Made by a program: the position numbers and the translations under genes
The notes under the pieces: generated by a model
Database searches by the model: none
Seen by the model: only the letters and a program-made list of their open reading frames with translations
What the model was told of the DNA's origin: nothing
Part shown: positions 54,767-64,000 of the stretch, one piece after another
How the letters are laid out: each line of letters opens with the position of its first letter
How positions within the stretch are numbered: position 1 is the first letter of the stretch
NCBI GenBank assembly: GCA_021014325.1
Contig: CM037476.1
Coordinates: forward strand, 17,830,827-17,894,826
Direction of reading: 5' to 3'
Length of the DNA stretch: 64,000 nucleotides
Source of the DNA: Plazaster borealis
Taxonomy: Eukaryota; Echinodermata; Asteroidea; Forcipulatida; Labidiasteridae

Positions 54767-57700
54767 CTGTAAGATAAGGAGATAAGCAAACATCATCTTT
54801 AACAAGTTACAAAAAAGTAACTAGCACCTCATGAATAAATCAACTTTGATACATTGTTGCTTCACATCTTTTTATTTGTATGCCAAGACAAAGTTCTTGT
54901 AGGTTTATAATGAAGAAACCCCCCCCCACAACCCCAAACCCAAAACAAACAAAAATTAGGGTTAAAACCCCGCTCCTAAAAGGGGGATGAATTTGTGATG
55001 TCGACCTAGGAATATTCAGTCGGTAGGCGCTCGGCGGTAGGTACGTGTGGATGTGATACAGCGTGCAAACTCTCGTAACTTCATGTGCTAAGTTATATTG
55101 GGCAAACCTCTAGATACTTGGCTTTTATAAAACAGAAAATGGCGTCAAAGTGTATTGTTGCTGATTGCAGCAACACTACAAAAGACGGTGTCAGTATAAT
55201 AACAATAATAATAATAATAACTAGTTCTTATATAACGCATTTCACAATAACGTCTCAATGCGCTTTACGTTAGTGCCCTGGTCATTGGGCCAATAACATT
55301 CCTTTAATCTTTCTCAGCTCCCTGGGGAGTATACAGCCCCGAGCTGCCGTGGCGCTCCGAAGGCTTTTCAAACACAATATCAACCTCTACCCTCGCAGGT
55401 ACCCATTTATACCCCTGGGTGAAGAGAAGCAATTATAGTGAAGTATCTTACTCAAGGATACAAGTGTCATGACTGGGATTCGAACCCACACACCGATGAC
55501 TTAACCATCGGAACTTGAATTCGATGCTCTAAACCACCCGGCCACATGACACCCACTACATAGATTCCCATCAGTATACATAGATTCCCATCAGATCCAA
55601 AATACAGACGAATTTGGGCCGCTGCAGTGTAGCATAGCGGAGCAACATGGTCAGGAATGTGCATTGTAACGAAAGCGTTCAACCAGGCAATATCGAAACG
55701 GATCGCACAAATTTTGGGGGATAGATTAAAGTGCGGTAACTCATGACAATAAATGTGGCTTAAAAGACCAAATGTAGTTAACATAATCATGGCAAGCAGC
55801 TAGTTGAGCCCCCTTATCTTCCTAACAAATCGTACCTGCATGAGAATTGGAAGCATTTCTCTTTCTTTCCTTCTTTCTTGGTATGCACTAACTCCCAGAG
55901 GCTTAGGTAGTCTGAATCTGGTAAGAAAAACAAAAGACAAACATAGCTTAATGGAGGACAGTGGTGCCACGACTACTGATGAACTTAAAAAGACACTGAT
56001 GATGAAACGGACATGTGGTGTGTCTGTCATTGTGAGCGGTGCAAGAACAAGTTGTGGCTGATCGATGATGCCTACATCAAACTCAACCAACAGGATAGCC
56101 CCCCATCCCTTTATAGTAAAAAGTAAAGTCTGTCCCGAGCCAATATGGCTCATCAGGCCGGTGTTTATACCCGGTTCCCTTGACATTAAATGACTGAGAA
56201 TATTTCTATTCCCCCTGGACAGGATGCCAGTCCATCGCAGGTTACTCCTGAGCTCTCACCAGTACCCATTTGTACTCCTGGGTGGAGAGAAGCAATTTTG
56301 ATAAAGTGTCTTGCTTAAGGACACAAGTGTCATGACCGGGACTCAAACCCACACTCTGCTGATCAGAAACACCAGAGCTTGAGTCCATTGCTCTTAACCG
56401 CTCGGCAACGACTCGCCACTATCCCTTTACAGGAATGAGTAATTCCAGACCTTTATCAGAATTTAGACCTTTTTATGGCTGCATTGCGGGAAAAGTAGCT
56501 GTTAGTCTTCCCTTTATTTACTTTACAAAACACACTGTTGCTAAGGGTGTTGTTAAGGACGTCCTATACTTCAATGCATAATGATGAGGCGTTCCAGCTG
56601 TAGCCATAGCCGGCGATTCAAACTCGGCCTTTTCCGAATTGACGGCTATGGCTACGACTGTTGCTAAGGGTGTTGCTATGGACGTCCTATACTTTATCGC
56701 ATGACATGCCGCAATCCAGCCGTAGCCGGACTCTAACCCCAGCCCTTAGAAAGGGGGACTCTTACCATTAATACTAGCATCTCTGACTTGCATTGTAGAG
56801 ACAGGAATCATCCATTTGAAGCGGATCGTATCCTCCATGTGGCCTCCTTTGACGGAGCCTTTCCTCATCTTCTTGGCCTTCTCCTTACAAATGACAACAA
56901 CAGCTTGGCGGAAGACTAATGAAAGAAAGAGAGGGGGAGGAGACAGGACAAAAAGAGACACTGAATTAAAATGCTAATGTTAAAATTCCTATGTTTCTTT
57001 AAAGATTATATATATTTTAGACCAGGGCCCAATTTCACAGAGCTACTTAAGCAGAAAATATTGCTTAACGAGTTTCTGCTAAGCAAAAATAAGCAGGGTA
57101 CAAGTCACAGATGATAAGGTTTTTTTGGCTGGTAACTTTGTTATTGTAGGCATAATTTTGTTGTGCTTAGATATTTAATACGTGCTTAAGCAGCTTTATG
57201 TGAATTGGGCTATGGTCAAAACCAGTTTGAACCAGATTGATCCAGAATGATCCCGTCTGCTTAATGTGTTTACTATAAAAGTGATGAATAGTTTTGACCT
57301 TACCAAATATAATGACCTCTGGCTCTTTTCCTCGTTTGACCTTTCCCAGGTCATCCTGGCTGTTCAGCCAGATAGCCGTGTTGTGAAGCACAAGGTCGTC
57401 CATCGCTAGGTCTGCAACCTGCAATAAGAGCACATTGCAAATAACTTAAAAACCAGACGCCGAGACCTAAATGAAAATATGTTTGGTTCAAAACTCTCAA
57501 GTGTGGAACAATACTGTTGTCAAACAATTGTGGTTTGAAAATTTAAACACATTTCCATTTGGGTGAAATATGGTTGGAGTGTGTGAACCAGTCTAGCTGT
57601 GAAAACTTAACGACATTAAACAAAAAAGGCACAAGTATGATGTGTAACATAAATTAGTCAGGCTTGAACAAACAAATAATAACAATGACTTAATAAGCAG

Positions 57701-59040
57701 CAACTTAAAAAAACAAACAAACAAAAACTAAAAAAAACAAAATTGTATGGAACGCTCCTTTATATACATAGAGACCCCTTGCATATGCTGCCATCGATGA
57801 TGAAAAACAATGGAAACGCGCTTGTGTGTATGCATCGAAGAGTCTTCCTTTGACCTCAATGAGGGCGCTGTTTCGGCAAGTGACATCACACGCTAGGGTC
57901 TATTGCTTAATGTATAATGGATAACAAAATGTAGAAATAAATCATAATGGCAAAAAAAGTTTTATGAATTGGTGTTGATAGGTTTTTGCCACCTGAAGAT
58001 AAAGAATTTTTTTCTTTTTCAATAAATCAATTATTACTTTTGGGAATCGATGTTTAAAAAAAAAATGTTTTAAATCAAATAAGTGATTAAGATTTACTCT
58101 TCCTGTTGAACCTTGTCAAAACTTTTCACATCTTGAACTCAACATTTATGTCGGGCCTTTTTTCAAGTTATGGGTCACAGACTTGACCTTTCTTTCTTCA
58201 GGGCCTTATCTTTGACCAAAACTAAAGAAATGAAGTGAATTCAGAAATAAATTGCACTCCTTAAAACGGTGTTGTAGGTCTCGAGACCGGTCTTGAGAAC
58301 TAATTTGTTTAGGTCTCGGTTGTTTCTAGGTCTCAACTTTGAAGAACATTGGCTTTGAAAATTGTGTTATTGTTCTCAGTACAGATTTGTTTAAGGTCTT
58401 GGTCTCATTCTTGGTGTCGATGGGGGAGGTCTCGGTCTCAGACATCAAAGTTTTGGTGGTGGTCTTGGTCTCGGACTTTTGTGCTCTTGACTACAACACT
58501 GCCTCCAAATTAACAGACACCCTTATGAACAATGAACTCAACACTGTCTCATTGTTTTGCTTTAATCAATGTTTATAGAATGATTTAAAATTCATACTTT
58601 CATTTACTATTAAATATTTTAATATTTTAAAAATAATATTCTGAGCAGATGTGCTGTTCTTAAAATGCTAGTAAGTTAGTGATACAGAAAATATTACTTG
58701 TTTTAAAGAAAGATTAGTTGCAAGTGTATAAAGTTATAAAAGCATTCAACTTATTAAACATTTCTCAGTAACTTTTTCTTGAACAAAAGCATCAGGAAAA
58801 AACGTCAAATCTTTAAGACGCATTGTGGATTTAGGAAAACGAAAGACTTTCCCCCATAAACACTGAATGACAAAATACATTGATACTGAACTCATATGCG
58901 TTTATCTGACCATCAAATCTATCTGAGTTTTTCTCAGTGATTGAGTAAAAAAAAAACCCCAAACCCTTAAAAACAAAAAAACCAAAACGCACCTTAAGTT
59001 TGGAACTGTGAAGTTCTTCCACCAGTTGAAAAACTGAGGG
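53932..59040 (-). CDS. TIAM: TIAM/still-life family Rac guanine-exchange factor, C-terminal five exons (5' part outside window)
   Basis: Five exons (58993-59040, 57304-57418, 56766-56915, 55836-55917, 53932-54766) join in phase to give the end of the DH domain or linker, the whole C-terminal PH domain and a Ser-rich tail. Diagnostic matches to remembered TIAM1 sequence: VADLAMDDLVLHNTAIWLN against VADLSMGDLLLHTTVIWLN, RFKWMIPVSTMQVRDAS against RFRHMIPTEALQVRALAS, LWELVHTKKEGKKEKCFQF against VCEIVHVKSESEGRPERVFHL, and HFVKTIKQILRD against DFLKAVHSILRD. The family catalyses GDP/GTP exchange on Rac1 at the membrane and junctions; the catalytic DH core is upstream of this window. No paralogue assignment (TIAM1 or TIAM2) is possible, and an invertebrate probably has one gene. 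Confidence 0.92.
55195..55557 (-). repeat. SINE S4, tRNA-derived, in TIAM intron
   Basis: Minus-strand head TGGCCGGGTGGTTTAGAGCA, B box GGTTCGAATCC, body with CCCTGGGTGAAGAGAAG-type text, (TTA)n tail at 55195-55222. Lies in the intron between exons D and E. Confidence 0.8.
55836..55917 (-). CDS. TIAM: TIAM exon D: PH domain strand
   Basis: 82 nt in the frame SDYLSLWELVHTKKEGKKEK plus CFQFSC, which aligns to EIVHVKSESEGRPERVFHLCC of TIAM1. It was found by splice-site reading, because another frame is open across it. Acceptor is TTTCTTACCAG at 55918; donor is TGCAG/GTACGA at 55835. Both phases match exons C and E. Confidence 0.93.
56205..56417 (-). repeat. SINE fragment in TIAM intron
   Basis: ATGACCGGGACTCAAACCCA and GAGCTTGAGTCCATTGCTCT, TAACCGCTCGGC are the tRNA-like head; the body includes CAGGATGCCAGTCCATCGCA. 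Confidence 0.75.
56525..56740. mobile_element. Two family G elements in tandem
   Basis: GTTGCTAAGGGTGTTG, ACGTCCTATACTT and AGCCGTAGCC/GGCTATGGCTACG blocks occur twice. The second copy ends about 25 nt from the exon C donor. Confidence 0.6.
56766..56915 (-). CDS. TIAM: TIAM exon C: middle of PH domain
   Basis: 150 nt: VFRQAVVVICKEKAKKMRKG, SVKGGHMEDTIRFKWMIPVS and TMQVRDASIN, aligning to VFKTAVVLVYKDGSKQKKKL...FRFRHMIPTEALQVRA of TIAM1. Acceptor is TTTCATTAG at 56916; donor is TAATG/GTAAGA at 56765. The basic run (KEKAKKMRKG) is in the strand-loop region that usually carries PH-domain positive charge. Confidence 0.96.
57022..57210. mobile_element. Family W MITE in the short TIAM intron
   Basis: CAGGGCCCAATTTCACAGAG to AGCAGCTTTATGTGAATTGG. 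It makes up about half of the 388-nt intron between exons B and C. Confidence 0.88.
57304..57418 (-). CDS. TIAM: TIAM exon B: first strands of C-terminal PH domain
   Basis: 115 nt: VADLAMDDLVLHNTAIWLNS, QDDLGKVKRGKEPEVIIF plus one base. VADL, LxLHxTxIWLN and the EPE before the next strand are all conserved in TIAM proteins. Acceptor is CTTATTGCAG at 57419; donor is ATTTG/GTAAGG at 57303. Confidence 0.95.
57780..57905. repeat. Diverged copy of the 27-kb duplicated unit
   Basis: CATATGCTGCCATCGATGAT, TTTGACCTCAATGAGGGCGC and GTGACATCACACGC parallel 27065-27362. Confidence 0.55.
58268..58501. mobile_element. TIR element with GGTCTCGG repeats
   Basis: GGTGTTGTAGGTCTCGAGAC at the left, GACTACAACACTG at the right, and many GGTCTCGG/GGTCTTGGT motifs between; in the TIAM intron between exons A and B. 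Confidence 0.7.
58993..59040 (-). CDS. TIAM: TIAM exon A: end of DH domain/linker
   Basis: 48 nt, 16 codons: PSVFQLVEELHSSKLK, aligning to the GAVFDQLIAEQTGEKKE segment directly before the PH domain. Donor is TTAAG/GTGCGT at 58992, phase 0. The acceptor is taken as CATACACAAG at 59041; a second AG inside the exon (CCCTCAG) is possible but breaks the phase-0 start. It is small, so confidence depends on the neighbouring exon. Confidence 0.75.
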
Positions 59041-59495
59041 CTTGTGTATGAGGCACAAACATTAATCTGCTGTTAGTATTCTCCTATACCGTGACATTAC
59101 TACGCTTGTTATCGTTAGCTTTTTGCATTTAGAACTTTTTCCTGAAAATTCCCCCAGAGCTTCTAAAGCAACAACAGGAGCCAAATTCAGCATAATTCAT
59201 AACAGATAGTTGGTGTCGATGGTAGCAAGGCAATGAATCAGAGATGAATAGCACCATGAAAGACTTTATAAAGCAAACATACAGGGACATGAAATTTGGA
59301 AAATTATGAAATTTGAGGCCTCATTAAACCTTCATAACTCTCAAAAGCAGTGGTGACTCTTACATTGTGGCCCCGGTATTAAATATAAATTCACAAATTT
59401 GAAATAAATTTTATCAAAATAAAAACTTTGGTTGAGTAGGTTGTTTTACTTGGCAACATTTTTCTATGCTTCAACCATTTTGTGTGTTCACAGTT

Positions 59496-59609
59496 CCAGG
59501 GTGCGTATTTGCGGCTGTACACCAATAACAGTTTCGGTCATTGGCCACTGATTAACTAATGGCCAATTCAACCGAATTATTGGTTACGACCGCCAAAACG
59601 CACCCCTGG
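59496..59609. mobile_element. Fold-back element
   Basis: CCAGGGTGCGTATTTGCGG and ACCAATAACAGTTTCGGTCA are mirrored by TGACC-like, ATTATTGGTTACGACCGCCA and AAACGCACCCCTGG; the centre is TTGGCCACTGATTAACTAA. Confidence 0.82.
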
Positions 59610-60744
59610 CCCATTGTCATAGAGCCACGCATCAGCTTAATCAATTTGTCTACTAAGCAAAATTTGCAGGGAACCAATCATAAATAAGACATACATGTAT
59701 GCATTTTGGCTGTTAACCTATTTCTGCTTAGCAATATTTTTCTATGCTTAGCAAATTTGTGCCCATGTTTGACAATTGTCACAGGCCTGATTGGAATCAA
59801 TAATACAAACTTGAAAAAACAAAAACCCACAAAAATGACAATCACACTGCTATTGTAGCATGCTCCATCTCTCTGTTATGAAGGCATTCTAGTCACCAAT
59901 ATGCAAATGAGGCTTCTGATGTTTACAGAGTGCATTGTCTAATGGCTAGCATTTAATGAGCTTTTGTAACTTGTACATTGTGAAAGCAGTGTAATGATCG
60001 TGTTAATGATAAAAGGTCTTCTAAGCAAGAACATGAAAAAGTGTTGATTGCAGTCCAAAATTGTTAACACTCACAGTGTTGGTGTTATATAGGATTTGAG
60101 GCATTGCATGGTGAGGTATCAATATATATTTGGTTTGTGGTAACACCATGTGTATATCTACTTGCTAGGTAGATTTTGTTCTTTGAGAACTTGTCTTGCT
60201 TCTATTCCACTGCTGCAGAGTAGAATATTCGGAATTCGGGAGACTTCTCAGTTCTAACACAGTGTTCTTTGAGTGTTTTTCCTCTAATTTTACAGGCATG
60301 ACGGCAACACGACAGCACATTCATTTCCAACACCTTTGGTGTTGTTTTAGTGTTAGCTTCTAATTGACACCAGCATTACGACAACACAAAACACATTAAT
60401 TATTAACACTTTGTGTTGTTTTTTTGAGTTAACACAAGCATTAAGAGACAACATAACAGCATATTAATGTGTCTAACACATTACAAAAAAACATTTGTGA
60501 GTTTTGCTATAAGTAGTCAACATAACTATTTGAAATTGTCCACCACTGTAATTCTCTACACAATTTAGTTGTGATCAATTTGAATTTCAACCTGTTTCAT
60601 ATTATGTTGGTTAAACTCAAAACAAACATAAGTTATTGTGTTAATAATTTTGGACAGACAATCTTACGAATTCATGCAAAGTAAAATCTTGCTGTATTTA
60701 TCCACTAATAAACCTTAGTGGGGGCAGATAGGGGAAATATTTGG

Positions 60745-61023
60745 GGGAATTGTGCCTTTGATGATACAAAGCATGGAACTTGGAACACAGTCAGAGTATG
60801 TATTGAGAAAGACATTTGGCTATAGGGCCATCGCAGATTTGTCTTTTGAAAAAATATATATGGGAAAACTAGCAATTTTCAAACTTTTCAAAATGGCTGC
60901 CATTGCTTGTTATTCTACCTATTATTGTTTTAAAGGCCAAATCTGCTATCTGCTATCTGTGTCTCATGACACACTCTGACTGTGTGCCAAGTTCCGTGCT
61001 TGTATCATCAAAGGCACAATCCC
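60745..61023. mobile_element. TIR element with ~50-bp ends
   Basis: GGAATTGTGCCTTTGATGAT ACAAAGCATGGAACTTGG and the inverted CCAAGTTCCGTGCTTGTATC ATCAAAGGCACAATCCC. A 75-codon frame between them has no known motif. Confidence 0.85.
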
Positions 61024-61800
61024 ATCACCTACCTGCCAAACTATTGCACTTCAATTGTGCATCTTTTTGCAAATAAATAAATTGAAGCTGAAACTGTCTG
61101 AAATTACGGGGTGAATCATTCTGAAAATGGACTGTACGCAGTGGTATGAATGTATGAAATTATGACAAATCAGGGATAATTTGAATATAGATCGGTTATA
61201 CAATAAAAATAAAGTCACTATGTAACTTTTCACTTTTTCAGAAAAACAATCAGGAATATTCTTTCACAGAACAACCAGTCTGCATTTAAACCACAGCAAG
61301 ATTTTACGACAACAATTTATTTTAACAAAGTACGCAAACTGAAGTAAACAATGACAAAAAGAGAGAGAAAAAAGGGCAAAGAATATAAAAAGGCCCAGGT
61401 GTAAGCACTGTACCTTTGTCCCCACCAGCTGCAAGCGGCCATTTTGTTGGAGGAAGAGGAGGAGTTGGAGGAGGAAAAAGAGGGATGCCAAAAATAAAGC
61501 GGAGAGAGACAGGTCAAAATGGAGGAAAAATTGATCCATATGGAGAGATGACACAATGGTGAAGGGCAATGTGCTGTTTATTAGACGGCTTTTGTGGAAT
61601 CTATTTTACATTATAATCCCACCCCTTGCTAGTTCTGTATTCTGGTTGGCTGAAACACGGTCACGTGGGGTTAACTAATATAGGCTAGTGCATCAGATTT
61701 GGGCCACCGTGAACTAGAAGCGCATCAAGACATCGGGCATGCGTATTTTGCAGGAAATAGTTTCCGAACCGGGCAATGTACTTAAAACTTTTGACTGGTT

Positions 61801-62440
61801 AGACCTAGAAGACCAAGTTGGCTAAGAGCAGAAAGGACTTATAAGACCAAGAAAGACCCAGTTGGTTCTGAGCAGAAAGGACTTAGACCTAGAAAGACCC
61901 AGTTGGTTCTGAGCAGAAAGGACTTATAAGACCTAGAAAGACCCAGTTGGCTCAGAGCAGAAAGGACTTGTAGGACCTAGAAAGACCCAGTTGGGTCAGA
62001 GCAGAAAGGACTTATAAGACCTAGAAAGACCCAGTTGGGTCAGAGCAGAAAGGACTTATAAGACCTAGAAAGACCCAGTTGGCTCCGAGCAGAAAGGACT
62101 TATAAGACCTAGAAAGACCCAGTTGGCTCCGAGCAGAAAGGACTTGTAGGACCTAGAAAGACCCAGTTGGGTCAGAGCAGAAAGGACTTATAAGACCTAG
62201 AAAGACCCAGTTGGCTCCGAGCAGAAAGGACTTATAAGACCTAGAAAGACCCAGTCGGCTCAGAGCAGAAAGTACTTATTAGACCTAGAAGACCCAGTCG
62301 GCTCAGAGCAGAAAGGACTTATACCCCAACTGGGTCTTTCTAGGTCTTATAATTCCTTTCTGCTCTGAGCCGACTGGGTCTTTCAAGGTGACCTTTCTAC
62401 TCTGAACCGACTGGGTCTTTCTAGGTCTTGCACTGAGCCG
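61801..62440. repeat. 44-bp minisatellite with inverted terminal copies
   Basis: Unit GAGCAGAAAGGACTTATAAG, ACCTAGAAAGACCCAGTTGG, CTCC repeated about 11 times to 62320, then about two and a half inverted copies (CCAACTGGGTCTTTCTAGGT, CTTATAATTCCTTTCTGCTC). The array can fold into a large hairpin. Confidence 0.93.
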
Positions 62441-63174
62441 ACGGCCAGTGATCGTTTGGAAGACTTCGCTTTAGCGCCATATTTTGTTTTATTGTTGTGA
62501 TCTACAATGAGCAAACTGAAATTCAAATCAATTCTATCTCAGCCCAACTTTTTCTCGTAGGATTCCCCTTTATAAAACTGCTCCTTTTAGACTTCAAAAA
62601 ACATTAAAGAAAGATAAAGAGTTGTCCTAATGGGAAGTTTTGGACAAGAATTCTCCATCTCCATCTTGTTTAATTGACTAGAATTGAACCTCAGATTAAA
62701 ACGCTGTTTGTGAGTTATTGTTTGAATAGTGTATGGTAAACGGACTTGATTGGTCCGAAAGTGAACACTAAAATGAAATATTATTTCAAGGTATAAATCC
62801 ACTCGTATAAAAAACCACAACTAACTACCCAGAATTGATAACCAGTCTACAAGCCAGGAACCAAGCAGATAAAATATTTGGGTTAGATGGGCGCGAGGCA
62901 TAGCAGGGAGGGGGGGGGGAGGGTTTTTGGGTAGCAATTACTTAGAATAGCAAATAATCCCAATCTACTGTTTCTAAATATTTAATCAATCAATTTTTAT
63001 CATCATAATCCTTCTTATTGGAAGGTTTCAAAAGAGAGAAAGGAAATACAAATTAAAATTTTCAGTGTCAAAGAGTATGCATGCATTTTCCAACTGACAA
63101 GCTGTCAAAATCACCAAGTCTCGTTAGGTTGTTTGAAGTTCAGATGCAATCTTTTGACCCCTTTTGATACATTG
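62441..63174. other. No recognisable feature
   Basis: AT-rich, with a G run at 62910-62922. Confidence 0.4.
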
Positions 63175-63461
63175 TAGGGTTCTCCCCAGGATTGTTCAAA
63201 ACTGTTGGGCATTCTGGTCCCAAATGTTTGGATGTTTGGCCGAAGCACGCTGAATTGAAACGAGGTCTTTGGAATATTTTCTACTTGGTGTTTATCTTGG
63301 TTTTAAAAGCCCTAGTGTGCAATCTGGAGCATTCGAAATGGTTTTATCTTGATAATTTTTGAGAATTTGATCTGAAGTAAAAATTTTTTGTTTGTTTTGC
63401 CTATCGGCCGCAATTTGTGCGCATTGGCCCGATACGCTAGATTGTGCAGGGGAGAACCCTA
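63175..63461. mobile_element. Short-TIR element
   Basis: TAGGGTTCTCCCC at the left and GGGGAGAACCCTA at the right; non-coding interior. Confidence 0.65.
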
Positions 63462-63967
63462 AATTGTTTCTTTGTGAAGTGCTTTGAGCATCTCTTGAAG
63501 CGGAATTTGTTATTATTATTTCTATTTCAAGTCTTAAAAGTTTGGTTTGATCGTAAGGTTTGATGCTTAGAATAACATTTCACAGAACTACTCTCATAAT
63601 TTATAATAAAACAAATATATCAACTTCAATCATGAAACAAACTGTCCCACCAATGCACACCTGGCAACAGTATGAAATTTTTGTTGTTAGAAATTTGAAC
63701 TATTTTTACAACTGAAATCAAAAACTGCAACAAACTTTTCCACAAAATCCTTCCCGATTCGGAATGAACCCAGAATTTTGGAGAATCATGAGCTGAAATA
63801 AGTCACTTTCAACAAATGTAATCAAAATTCTTTAAACAAATTTATATCAAAATATTAGCTCGAAAAACTTTTTTTTGGAATGGAATAAACAAATTCTTGG
63901 GAATCTGTTTTTACACACTCAAAATCAAACACTAAATCCACCAAACCACTTCCAAAAACTTAAACTT

Positions 63968-64000
63968 AATAATAATAATGATAACAGTGGCTTCTTATAC
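63968..64000 (-). repeat. SINE S1 tail, runs off the window
   Basis: AATAATAATGATAACAGTGG CTTCTTATA matches the tail and first body bases at 20578. Confidence 0.75.

Larger units (their letters stand above)
59041..61800 (-). other. Probable TIAM intron with scattered elements
   Basis: Includes a family W fragment near 59618-59770, a fold-back at 59496-59609 and a TIR element at 60745-61023; no upstream TIAM exon found. Confidence 0.45.

Noticed and set aside
55800..56186. 128-codon minus frame overlapping TIAM exon D
   Set aside because: Wrong frame; only the 82-nt exon in the SDYLSLWELVH frame has splice sites and homology.
61264..61569. Leu/Phe-rich minus frames resembling a membrane protein
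   Set aside because: Low-complexity CTC/TCC runs on the minus strand explain the composition; no conserved motif.

Overview
The window is eukaryotic nuclear DNA, AT-rich and crowded with short non-autonomous transposons. It carries spliced fragments of two conserved animal genes, both on the minus strand. The gene content, the tRNA-derived SINEs and the dense TTAA-flanked inverted-repeat elements fit a marine invertebrate deuterostome. My impression is an echinoderm, possibly a sea star, but that is inference from repeat style and protein similarity. There are no bacterial-type operons, CRISPR arrays or rRNA genes.

Layout: bases 1-21,850 hold no gene I can support, only repeats, a few CpG-rich or CRE-containing patches, a 1.45-kb low-complexity array at 16.4-17.9 kb and a telomere-like (CCCTAA)6 block inside a small inverted repeat at 15.1 kb. 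Bases 22,451-42,721 (minus) are a complete 11-exon GDAP2 orthologue (macro domain plus CRAL-TRIO/SEC14-like domain, 496 residues). It was assembled by hand from splice sites with consistent phases at every junction. Its introns are filled with MITEs and SINEs, and exon 10 has a 42-bp minisatellite on its acceptor and a dispersed duplicate of its donor. Bases 42.7-53.9 kb are an intergenic repeat zone with two informative nested insertions. Bases 53,932-59,040 (minus) are the last five coding exons of a TIAM/still-life type Rac GEF (end of the DH domain or linker, C-terminal PH domain, Ser-rich tail). The upstream exons lie beyond 64,000. Bases 59-64 kb are probably intron of that gene and hold several inverted-repeat elements and a 44-bp minisatellite with inverted terminal copies.

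The two genes are not known to work together. GDAP2 proteins are macro/CRAL-TRIO proteins linked to neuronal and stress phenotypes, and TIAM proteins activate Rac1. The most informative non-genic signals are repeat-derived: a family of roughly 370-bp elements with TTAA target duplications (two nested copies reveal the empty site), long fold-back palindromes inside introns, and the repeat-modified splice sites of GDAP2 exon 10. I did not find a clearly new multi-gene system.
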